Origin: Trueperaceae bacterium
GTDB taxonomy: Bacteria; Deinococcota; Deinococci; Deinococcales; Trueperaceae
DNA length: 39,857 bases
Direction: 5' to 3'
Assembly (NCBI GenBank): GCA_007695125.1
Contig: REEJ01000157.1
Coordinates: 1-39,857, forward strand
This document shows positions 34,178-39,857 of this stretch, piece after piece (positions within the stretch are counted from its first letter, which is position 1; every line of letters begins with the position of its first letter). Made by a program: the position numbers and the translations under genes. The notes beneath the pieces are model-generated. The model searched no databases. It worked only from the letters and a program-made list of their open reading frames with translations, and had not been told where the DNA came from.

Positions 34178-35707
34178 ATGGAACGCATCTACGACGCTCC
34201 GCCGCGAGATCTCGAGCGGCGCCTCGGGCAGCCCGGCGCGTTCCCGTTCACGCGCGGCGTCTACCCGCGCATGTACGCGGACGGCCGCCTGTGGACCATG
34301 CGCCAGTACGCCGGTTTCGGGTCGGCGGAGGAGAGCAACCGGCGCTACCGTTACCTGCGCGAGCAGGGGACGAGCGGTCTGTCGGTGGCGTTCGACCTGC
34401 CGACGCAGCTGGGGCTCGACCCGGACGACGAACGCGCGCACGGCGAGGTCGGGCGCGTGGGCGTGTCGATCGCGACGGTCGACGACATGCGCACCCTCTT
34501 CGACGGCATCGACCTGGCCGAGGTCACCACCTCGATGACGATCAACGCGCCGGCGGCGATGCTGCTGGCGCTGTACACGCTCGAGGCGGAGCGCCAGGGC
34601 GCGCCGCTGGAGCGGCTCGGCGGCACCGTGCAGAACGACGTGCTGAAGGAGTACGTGGCGCGCGGCACCGACATCTTCCCGCCGGCGCCGTCGATGCGCC
34701 TCACGACCGACGTGTTCGCGTGGTGCGCCGAGCACGTGCCGCGCTGGAACACGATCTCGATCTCCGGGTACCACATGCGCGAGGCCGGCGCCACGGCGGC
34801 GCAGGAGATCGGCTTCACGCTCGCCAACGCGATGGCGTACGTGCGCGGCGCGCAGGAGGCGGGGCTCGAGCTGGCGACGTTCATGCCGCGGTTGTCGTTC
34901 TTCTTCGCCTGCCACGGCGACCTGCTCGAGGAGGTCGCCAAGTTCCGGGCGGCCAGGCGCCTGTGGGCGCGGATCGTGCGCGACCGCTTCGGCGTCGACG
35001 ACGCCCGTGCGCAGGCGTTGCGCTTCCACACCCAGACCGGTGGCTCGACGCTCACCGCGCAGCAGCCGCTGGTGAACGTGGTCCGCACCGCCTACCAGGC
35101 GCTCGCCGCCGTGCTCGGCGGCACGCAGAGCCTGCACACCAACGGCTTCGACGAGGCGCTCGGGCTGCCGACCGAGGCGGCGGCGACGCTGGCGCTGCGC
35201 ACCCAGCAGGTGCTGGCGTTCGAGACGGGTGTGACGGAGGCGATCGACCCGCTCGGCGGCAGCTTCTACGTCGAGCACCTCACCGATCACCTCGAGCGCG
35301 AGGCCGAGGCGCTGATCGACGAGGTGGAGGCGCGCGGCGGGAGCGTCGCCGCCATCGAGGCTGGGTACCTGCAAGCGGCGATCGACGAGGCCGCCTACGA
35401 GCAGCAGCTCGGCGTGGAGGCGGGCACGCGCGTGGTGGTCGGCGTGAACCGCTTCGCCGACGACGGTGCGGCCGGCGTACCGGTGCAGCGCAGCGACCCC
35501 GCGGTCGAGCCGAGGCGCGTGGAGCAGCTCGCGGCGTTCCGGGCGGAGCGCGACGGTGTCGCGGCGTCGAACGCAGTGGCGCACGTGGCGGAGGCGGCGG
35601 CCGGCGACGAACGACTGATGCCGCTCCTGCGCGCGGCCTTCGCGCGCCGCGCGACGCTGGGCGAGGTGTGCGACGCGCTCCGGGGGGTGTGGGGCCAGTA
35701 CCGCTGA
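34178..35707 (+). CDS. Methylmalonyl-CoA mutase large (catalytic) subunit
   Basis: A 509-residue TIM-barrel subunit of an adenosylcobalamin-dependent acyl-CoA mutase, interconverting methylmalonyl-CoA and succinyl-CoA. Residues equivalent to the Propionibacterium enzyme are visible: Tyr44 (its Y89, in MRQYAGF), Arg162 (R207), Gln152 (Q197) and His199 (H244, in SISGYHM). Tyr plus Arg at the two specificity positions marks methylmalonyl-CoA rather than isobutyryl-CoA (Phe/Gln) or hydroxyisobutyryl-CoA (Ile). The residue at the T77 position is Arg31. No B12-binding domain is fused, so a separate small subunit is expected elsewhere. It is transcribed alone. Confidence 0.93.
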   Translation: MERIYDAPPRDLERRLGQPGAFPFTRGVYPRMYADGRLWTMRQYAGFGSAEESNRRYRYLREQGTSGLSVAFDLPTQLGLDPDDERAHGEVGRVGVSIATVDDMRTLFDGIDLAEVTTSMTINAPAAMLLALYTLEAERQGAPLERLGGTVQNDVLKEYVARGTDIFPPAPSMRLTTDVFAWCAEHVPRWNTISISGYHMREAGATAAQEIGFTLANAMAYVRGAQEAGLELATFMPRLSFFFACHGDLLEEVAKFRAARRLWARIVRDRFGVDDARAQALRFHTQTGGSTLTAQQPLVNVVRTAYQALAAVLGGTQSLHTNGFDEALGLPTEAAATLALRTQQVLAFETGVTEAIDPLGGSFYVEHLTDHLEREAEALIDEVEARGGSVAAIEAGYLQAAIDEAAYEQQLGVEAGTRVVVGVNRFADDGAAGVPVQRSDPAVEPRRVEQLAAFRAERDGVAASNAVAHVAEAAAGDERLMPLLRAAFARRATLGEVCDALRGVWGQYR

Positions 35708-35754
35708 GCAGGGCTCGCGGCCCGGGGCGGTCAGGTGCTGAGGCGCACAGGCGC

Positions 35755-36753
35755 TCAGGCGCTCGTGGCCGCCACGGGCGCCGGTCCGCTGGGGTCGCGG
35801 ACCAACGCCGCGAGCACGTCGACGGTGACGTCGAAGTAGCTGCGGCCGTCGGCCACGTGTTTCGCGTCGTCCATGTAGCCGTCGTTGCCGGTGTGGTTGC
35901 AGGGGCCGATCGTCAGCGTTCGCAGCGTGCCACGGCGGCGCGCCTCGTTCCAGGGCGAGTAGGGGAGGATCGGCCAGCGCCCCGGCGCCAGGATCGCGCC
36001 CAGCCAGACGACCCGGTCGCGTTCGCCGACGATCTGCACCACGTGCTCGGCGGCCAGCAGGCCGGGGTCGGCCGCCAGCACGCCGCCCAGCGACAGGACG
36101 CTGACGGGCGCGTCGAGCGCCTCGCTCACGAACGGCGTCGCGCCGACGGCTACCTGGCCGCCGCCCGAGTAGCCGATCAGCACCACGGGCACGTCGCTGC
36201 CGTCCTCGTAGCCGGCCTGGCGCAGGGCCCGGACCATCAGCGCGGCGGTGCCGCGGTCGTAGAAGGGACCGTAGCGGCGGTCGGCCGACACCATGACTTG
36301 CCACATGTTGCGGAAGTTGATCAGCATCCCGGCGATCTGGTCGAGGCGGCGCTTGCCCAGCTTGCGGCGCAGCGCCCAACGCCAGAAGCGCGCGAACAGC
36401 CGCTCGCCCGTCAGCGCGCGGTTCGTCACCGAGTACGGGAACACCTGCACGATCGCCGTGTCCTCGGGCAGGGCGTCGCGCAGGCGCTCTAGGAAACGGA
36501 TCTGCCGCTCCGGCACGGGCGCGTCGGAAACGGAGTCGATGCCGGAGAGGAACACGACGTAGCGTGCGGGCCGCTCGGGCAGCGCCGAGCGCGGCGGTGC
36601 GTCGTCCGGCACCTCGACGGGGGGCTCCTCGTCGACGTGGTCGCCGTACCAGCCCGCCCACCAGCCCAGCGTCTCGAGCGGCGCCAGCGCTCCCGACAGC
36701 AGCAGCGCCAGGATGGCGACCCAGACGAGCGTGACGGGATCGAAGGGGATCAT
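35755..36753 (-). CDS. Membrane-anchored alpha/beta hydrolase-like protein
   Basis: A 332-residue protein. An N-terminal membrane helix (about 7-27) is followed by an acidic/Pro-rich linker and an alpha/beta hydrolase domain (about 63-325). The nucleophile elbow is GYSGGGQ with S196, and a histidine near the C-terminus in NHTGNDGYM could complete the triad. FLSGIDSVSD at 68-77 occupies the oxyanion-loop position. I cannot name the substrate. ATG 36753 overlaps the stop of the Yip1-like gene (ATGA, 36750-36753). It is the last gene of the operon with the Fur-family regulator. Confidence 0.78.
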   Translation of the reverse strand: MIPFDPVTLVWVAILALLLSGALAPLETLGWWAGWYGDHVDEEPPVEVPDDAPPRSALPERPARYVVFLSGIDSVSDAPVPERQIRFLERLRDALPEDTAIVQVFPYSVTNRALTGERLFARFWRWALRRKLGKRRLDQIAGMLINFRNMWQVMVSADRRYGPFYDRGTAALMVRALRQAGYEDGSDVPVVLIGYSGGGQVAVGATPFVSEALDAPVSVLSLGGVLAADPGLLAAEHVVQIVGERDRVVWLGAILAPGRWPILPYSPWNEARRRGTLRTLTIGPCNHTGNDGYMDDAKHVADGRSYFDVTVDVLAALVRDPSGPAPVAATSA

Positions 36754-37397
36754 GTCCAGGGGTTCCGACGGTGGGCCTTCGGCTGGCCCACGGTTCCGGG
36801 TGGGGCCGGGATCGGTGCCAGGACGGTGCCCGCGACCTTGTAGCGAACCCAGCGACCCAGCCGTGCCAGCGGCCGACCGACCGTGCGCTGCAACGCTTGC
36901 GCGACGAGCCAGCCCGCGAACGCCACCACGATCGTCTCGACGCGCGTCAGATCGAAGGCGACGCTGGTCGCGACGAGCGTGGCGAGGAGCGTCCACACCG
37001 ACAGGACGATGCCGAGTGGGCTACCGAGGAAGGGCGTGAGGACGAGGAAGGCGAGCAGTTGCGGCGCGTAGGCGAGCCCGATCGCTGCGACGGCCGATGC
37101 GAACGGCGCGGGTCGACCCATCAGCAGCATCGCCGTGCCCCACACCGTGGCCGCCCACGCCAGGAAGCCTGCGACGAACAGCAGCGCTTGGACGAGGAGG
37201 CTCGCGACGAAGCGGCGCGGCGAGACGCGGTTCGCGAAGAGCATGACGCTCTGGCCGAGCGCGGCCGACAGGCCAGCCAGGAACACGATGGCGAGCGCGC
37301 CGCGCAGGCCGGCGTTGGGCCGAGACAGCAGCGTGTGGAAGGCGTCCGGTTGCAGTCGGAGCGCGTTCGGGACGAGGTCGAGGGCGGTGAACTCCAC
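36750..37397 (-). CDS. Yip1-like multi-helix membrane protein
   Basis: A 215-residue membrane protein with five hydrophobic stretches (about 31-55, 67-92, 98-118, 122-146 and 153-167). It has a Yip1-type layout: a short amphipathic N-terminus with RPNAGLRGALAIVFLAG, then helices with paired Pro/Gly breaks. Bacterial members have no settled function. The C-terminal 45 residues are basic and Pro-rich. The start is GTG 37397, 9 bases after the YibE/F-like stop; no Shine-Dalgarno sequence is visible. Confidence 0.68.
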   Translation of the reverse strand: MEFTALDLVPNALRLQPDAFHTLLSRPNAGLRGALAIVFLAGLSAALGQSVMLFANRVSPRRFVASLLVQALLFVAGFLAWAATVWGTAMLLMGRPAPFASAVAAIGLAYAPQLLAFLVLTPFLGSPLGIVLSVWTLLATLVATSVAFDLTRVETIVVAFAGWLVAQALQRTVGRPLARLGRWVRYKVAGTVLAPIPAPPGTVGQPKAHRRNPWT

Positions 37398-37406
37398 GTG
37401 GGCGCC

Positions 37407-38567
37407 TCAGTGGTGGTGATGCGCGTGCGACAACTCTCCGGGAGCGACGGGGATGCGGTCGCCGCGGAAGAGGAGCGCGGCGAGGAGCGTGGTGATCGGC
37501 ACGGCCAACACGAGCCCGATCGATCCGACGAGCGTGTGCACCACCTCGTTCGCGACCAGCTCGAGGTTGAACGCGCGCATGACGCCGAACTCGCCGACGT
37601 TGAGCAGGATCAGGAGCGACAGGCTCGCGCCCGTGTAGGCCAGGACGAGGGTGTTGACGAGCGAACCAACGTGGTCGCGACCGACGTTCATGCCCTTGGC
37701 GTAGAGCACCCGCAGTCCGAGCGAGGGGTCGGTGTGGGCCAGCTCGCGAACGACGGAGGCCTGCACGATCGTGATGTCGGTAAGCGCGCCCAACGCGCCG
37801 ATCAGCAGCCCGGCGAGCAGCAATCCCTTGAGCGCCACCTGCGGGGCCGCCGACATCAGCAGGATGGCGTCCTCGTTGCCGAGGCCGGTGAGCCGCGCCA
37901 GGTCGGTGAACACGAGCGCGAGCACCATCGTGGCCACGACGGCGAGGAGCGTGCCGGCCAGCGCGGCCGACGTGCTCCAGGTCACGCCGTGCACGAAGTA
38001 GATGGCGAGGATGAGGATGCCGCCCACCCCCAGGAGCGAGATGAGCACCGGGTTGGCGCCAGCGAGGATCTGCGGAACGATGAACGTGATGACGATCGCG
38101 AGGCTGGCCGCGGTCGACACGAACGCGCGGAGGCCCTTGAAGCCGGCCACCGCGAACGAGACGACGGCGAACAGCGCGACCAGCCAGCCGAGCGCCGGGC
38201 GTCGCACCCAGTCGGTGACGACCACCATCTGCCGCCCGTCGGGGCCTGGGGCGAAGTACAGCTCGACGCGCTCACCGACGCGGTACGGCGGCAAGCTGAT
38301 GTCGCCGTACGGGTCGTCGGGTGGGATGACGGCGTCGACCACGGTGCCGTCGCCGAGCTGGACCAGCGCGACGAGGTCCTGACCCGTGCGCTGCACGATC
38401 TCGACGATGCGGCCCTCGGCGTACCCCATGTCCGTGGCGCTCGGTGCCTGGGCGTGGGCGTTCGCGGCGAGGAGCAGCAGCAGCCAGGGAGCCAACGCCC
38501 ACCCGCGCGCCCAGGCTGGGGACCAGCCTCGCGCGGAGCGAGCTGAGCGCGTGACCGCCTCAGGCAT
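37407..38567 (-). CDS. YibE/F-like membrane protein with a C-terminal His tail
   Basis: A 386-residue protein. An N-terminal signal or helix (about 23-40) precedes an extracytoplasmic beta domain (46-122, with GRIVEIVQRTGQDLVALVQLGDG) and seven further membrane helices (about 127-144, 150-168, 174-192, 200-220, 246-264, 303-323, 345-367). TDITIVQASVVRELAHTDPSL and KGMNVGRDHVGSLVNTLVLAYTGASL are the conserved YibE/F blocks. The function of the family is unknown. The protein ends SHAHHHH, a possible metal-binding tail. The ATG overlaps the regulator stop as ATGCCTGA (38560-38567). The link to metal handling is inference from the tail and the neighbours. Confidence 0.85.
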   Translation of the reverse strand: MPEAVTRSARSARGWSPAWARGWALAPWLLLLLAANAHAQAPSATDMGYAEGRIVEIVQRTGQDLVALVQLGDGTVVDAVIPPDDPYGDISLPPYRVGERVELYFAPGPDGRQMVVVTDWVRRPALGWLVALFAVVSFAVAGFKGLRAFVSTAASLAIVITFIVPQILAGANPVLISLLGVGGILILAIYFVHGVTWSTSAALAGTLLAVVATMVLALVFTDLARLTGLGNEDAILLMSAAPQVALKGLLLAGLLIGALGALTDITIVQASVVRELAHTDPSLGLRVLYAKGMNVGRDHVGSLVNTLVLAYTGASLSLLILLNVGEFGVMRAFNLELVANEVVHTLVGSIGLVLAVPITTLLAALLFRGDRIPVAPGELSHAHHHH

Positions 38568-39012
38568 CGCGGCAGCGCGGGCAGACGCCGTAGAGGGTGA
38601 GGGCGTGGCCGCGGACCTCGTAGCCGCCCGGCAGCGTGACGCCTTCGAGGACCGCCACGGGGCAGGTGGTGGCGAGTTCGAACACGCCCTCGCACTGGTC
38701 GCAGCGGAAGTGGTGGTGATGGCCGCGTCCGGCGAGCTCGTAGCGGCGCGTCTCGTTCGGGAGATGCACGGCGACGATCTCGCCCGCCTCCTCCAGCGTC
38801 GCCAGGTTGCGGTACACGGTGGCGAGCCCGAGCGAGCCCTGGATGGCTGCGGCGCGCTCGAGCAACTGATGCGGCGTGAGCGGTCCGGCCGCCTCGTCGA
38901 GCGCCTGGAGGATGGCACGGCGTTGAGAGGTCCGTCGCATGTCGGGGGGCAGGTCGGTGCTTCGGGCCCCGCCTCGTGCGGCGCTGCTGCGCGCTGCTGG
39001 CGTGTCGCTCAT
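38560..39012 (-). CDS. Fur-family metalloregulator, probably Zur
   Basis: A 150-residue transcription repressor. The winged-helix domain (about 25-90) has [25 protein letters not shown] and the recognition helix [16 protein letters not shown]. The C-terminal dimerisation domain has [12 protein letters not shown] (98-109) and CPRC (144-147), giving the two CxxC pairs of the structural zinc site. The family includes Fur, Zur, PerR and Mur. Zur is favoured because the divergent unit 0.5 kb away carries a palindromic operator, a cysteine-free L33 and a His-rich exported protein. The ATG overlaps the HIT gene stop (ATGA, 39009-39012). Confidence 0.88.
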   Translation of the reverse strand: MSDTPAARSSAARGGARSTDLPPDMRRTSQRRAILQALDEAAGPLTPHQLLERAAAIQGSLGLATVYRNLATLEEAGEIVAVHLPNETRRYELAGRGHHHHFRCDQCEGVFELATTCPVAVLEGVTLPGGYEVRGHALTLYGVCPRCRDA

Positions 39013-39377
39013 GCGGACTCCGCGCGCGTTCGCGAGCGCATCGGGCCGAGCGGCTCACCGCCGAGGAGGTGGACGTGGAGGTGGTCCACTTCCTGACCGC
39101 CGTGTGCCTTGCAGTTGACGATGAGGCGGTACCCGTCGTCGAGGAGCCCCTCTTGCGCGGCGACGGTGCGCGCGGCCGTGAACAGCCTGCCCAGCGTCGC
39201 CTCGTCGGCCTCGCTGACGTCGGCGGCCGTCGCGATGACGTGGTTCGGGACGATGAGGACGTGCACTGGCGCCTGCGGGTGGATGTCGCGGAAGGCGGTC
39301 ACGAGGTCGTCGCGGTACACGACGTCGGCGTCGATCTCGCCGCGCACGATCTTGAGGAAGAGGGTGTCGTCGGCCAT
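39009..39377 (-). CDS. HIT-family nucleotide-binding protein (HINT-like)
   Basis: A 122-residue histidine-triad protein. The catalytic motif HLHVHLLGG is near residues 102-110, preceded by [18 protein letters not shown]; the N-terminal [19 protein letters not shown] is characteristic of HINT/PKCI-type hydrolases, which split AMP-lysine-like phosphoramidates. ATG 39377 is supported by TACACT 6 nt upstream. It is the first gene of the operon HIT - Fur - YibE/F - Yip1 - hydrolase, joined by overlaps. Confidence 0.95.
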   Translation of the reverse strand: MADDTLFLKIVRGEIDADVVYRDDLVTAFRDIHPQAPVHVLIVPNHVIATAADVSEADEATLGRLFTAARTVAAQEGLLDDGYRLIVNCKAHGGQEVDHLHVHLLGGEPLGPMRSRTRAESA

Positions 39378-39383
39378 GCACCG

Positions 39384-39389
39384 AGTGTA
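39384..39389 (-). promoter_or_regulatory. Leaderless -10 box (TACACT) of the HIT/Fur operon
   Basis: TACACT on the minus strand lies 6 nt before ATG 39377. Confidence 0.58.
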
Positions 39390-39419
39390 CGGCACGAGCG
39401 ACGGTGGCCGCCGACACGG

Positions 39420-39450
39420 TTGACATCGCGGCGGCCCCATCGCGTAGACT
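39420..39450 (+). promoter_or_regulatory. Promoter of the rpmG / His-rich protein unit
   Basis: TTGACA (39420-39425) and TAGACT (39445-39450) are separated by 19 bases. This is the only perfect -35 hexamer I found at a promoter in the window. Transcription would start near 39457, just before the palindrome at 39460-39485. The spacer is 2 bases longer than optimal. Confidence 0.65.
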
Positions 39451-39459
39451 GTGGATCGC

Positions 39460-39485
39460 GTTGAGAATGAGAGTGCGTTCTCAAC
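39460..39485. promoter_or_regulatory. 26-bp palindrome, putative Zur/Fur-family operator
   Basis: Arms gttgagaa (39460-39467) and ttctcaac (39478-39485) are exact reverse complements around 10 bases. The TGAGAA...TTCTCA core resembles the TGAnAAT-type half-sites of Zur and Fur boxes. It lies from about +4 to +29 relative to the predicted start, where a bound repressor would block transcription. It is one of the most AT-rich short stretches nearby. Confidence 0.6.
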
Positions 39486-39515
39486 AAGCCCGCCAACACC
39501 CGAGAGAGGACCACC

Positions 39516-39683
39516 GTGGCCAAGGACGGACCCCGCATCACGATCTTGCTGCGCAGCAGCGCCGGCACCGGCACCACGTACGCCACCACGAAGAACCGTC
39601 GCACGACCACAGCCAAGCTCGAACTCCGCAAGTACGACCCCGTCATCCGCAAGCACGTGATCTTCAAGGAGCACAAGGCCTGA
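39516..39683 (+). CDS. rpmG: 50S ribosomal protein L33, cysteine-free (zinc-independent) form
   Basis: A 55-residue ribosomal protein: the segments [34 protein letters not shown] are diagnostic for L33. None of the four cysteines of the zinc-ribbon (C+) form is present; their places hold Ser, Ala, Asp and Ile/Val-type residues. Many bacteria, including Thermus, use a C+ L33 and keep a C- copy for zinc shortage under Zur. The start is GTG 39516 with AGAGGA 5 nt upstream. It lies just after the putative Zur operator and before a His-rich exported protein gene 26 bases downstream. Confidence 0.93.
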   Translation: MAKDGPRITILLRSSAGTGTTYATTKNRRTTTAKLELRKYDPVIRKHVIFKEHKA

Positions 39684-39709
39684 TGGCCCCACGTCTACAA
39701 GGAGTCTCA

Positions 39710-39857
39710 ATGACACGAGCGTTCCACCGATCGATCCTCGGCATCGCCGTCCTCGCCCTGGTCGCCGTGGCGTGGGCCGACAGCCACGGCCACGCGCACG
39801 ATCACGACCACGACCATGATCACGGTCACGAGAGCCCGATCGCGGAGTTCGTGATCC
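39710..39857 (+). CDS. Exported His-rich protein, N-terminal fragment (probable zinc-binding)
   Basis: The gene runs off the right edge; 49 residues are visible. A signal peptide (1-23, ending AVAWA) is followed by [18 protein letters not shown], alternating His and Asp typical of zinc-binding tails, then SPIAEFVI. The ATG has AAGGAG 5 nt upstream (39700-39705). Candidates are a zinc ABC-transporter binding protein of the ZnuA type, or an AztD- or ZinT-like periplasmic zinc chaperone; the visible part cannot decide. A His-rich block at the extreme N-terminus is less typical of ZnuA, which carries it in an internal loop. It is co-transcribed with rpmG. Confidence 0.8.
   Translation, partial: MTRAFHRSILGIAVLALVAVAWADSHGHAHDHDHDHDHGHESPIAEFVI

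Noticed and set aside
34178-35707. Possibility that the mutase is a 2-hydroxyisobutyryl-CoA or isobutyryl-CoA mutase
   Set aside because: I first noted Leu80 in LGLD where Tyr is common, but counting from the conserved YH motif shows the true specificity tyrosine is Tyr44 and the paired arginine is Arg162, both as in methylmalonyl-CoA mutase.
35708-35754. Imperfect tgaggcgc/gcgctca pairing between the mutase and hydrolase stops as a terminator
   Set aside because: The stem is short and needs a bulge; the region is mainly gcgctcagg-like direct repeats.

Overview
This window is GC-rich bacterial chromosomal DNA, densely coding on both strands, and almost all housekeeping. The gene content points to Deinococcota, probably near Trueperaceae. 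The reasons are an argG-GNAT-argH-acetyltransferase cluster, a Thermus-type family 5 uracil-DNA glycosylase, a possible Rad52/DdrA-like repair protein, and many transcription units that look leaderless, with a TANNNT box 5 to 8 nt before the start codon as described for Deinococcus. This taxonomic placement is inference; no rRNA gene is present. I see no tRNA, rRNA, insertion sequence, phage gene or CRISPR array. No gene-free stretch exceeds 300 bases; the longest is about 230 bases upstream of argG.

Layout. 1-230: the tail of a cytochrome P450, followed by a 25-bp inverted repeat that separates it from the convergent arginine operon. 381-4198 (minus): argG, a GNAT acetyltransferase, argH and an N-acetylglutamate synthase-like GNAT, led by a promoter and possible operator at 4255-4403. 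4430-7801 (minus): an EamA transporter and an unrecognised 813-residue membrane protein. 7854-9346 (plus): the Rad52/DdrA-like protein coupled to a metallophosphoesterase. 9356-13515 (minus): ftsE without ftsX, a nucleoside hydrolase and gyrA. 13674-18018 (plus): an ornithine cyclodeaminase-family enzyme, purB, purC, purS and a monoacylglycerol-lipase-like hydrolase. 18015-21156 (minus): a PUA/RlmI-type methyltransferase, UDGb and a PatB/MalY-type lyase. 21253-23656 (plus): an esterase and fumC. 23782-24585 (minus) and 24708-25955 (plus): a LolA-like anchored protein divergent from a DUF4384/PEGA protein. 26116-27461 (plus): a nucleotidyltransferase coupled to a membrane CBS-like protein. 27469-29761: tsaD (minus) divergent from an RsmC/RlmG-like methyltransferase (plus). 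29765-33176 (minus): aldo/keto reductase, NAD(P)H-hydrate repair enzyme and thrB. 33292-35707 (plus): PPK2 and the methylmalonyl-CoA mutase large subunit. 35755-39377 (minus): HIT protein, Fur-family regulator, YibE/F-like membrane protein, Yip1-like protein and an alpha/beta hydrolase. 39516-end (plus): a cysteine-free ribosomal protein L33 and the start of an exported His-rich protein.

The most interesting region is the right end. A TTGACA/TAGACT promoter is followed by a 26-bp palindrome resembling a Fur/Zur-family operator. Next come a zinc-independent L33 (rpmG) and an exported protein with a His/Asp-rich N-terminus. A Fur-family regulator gene lies 0.5 kb away on the other strand. Together these look like a zinc-starvation response that swaps a ribosomal protein and scavenges metal. 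Two features run through the whole window. Sixteen transcription units appear leaderless while seven starts carry a Shine-Dalgarno sequence, and genes within operons are joined by 4- or 8-nt stop/start overlaps (GTGA, ATGA, ATGCCTGA and one apparent CTGA).
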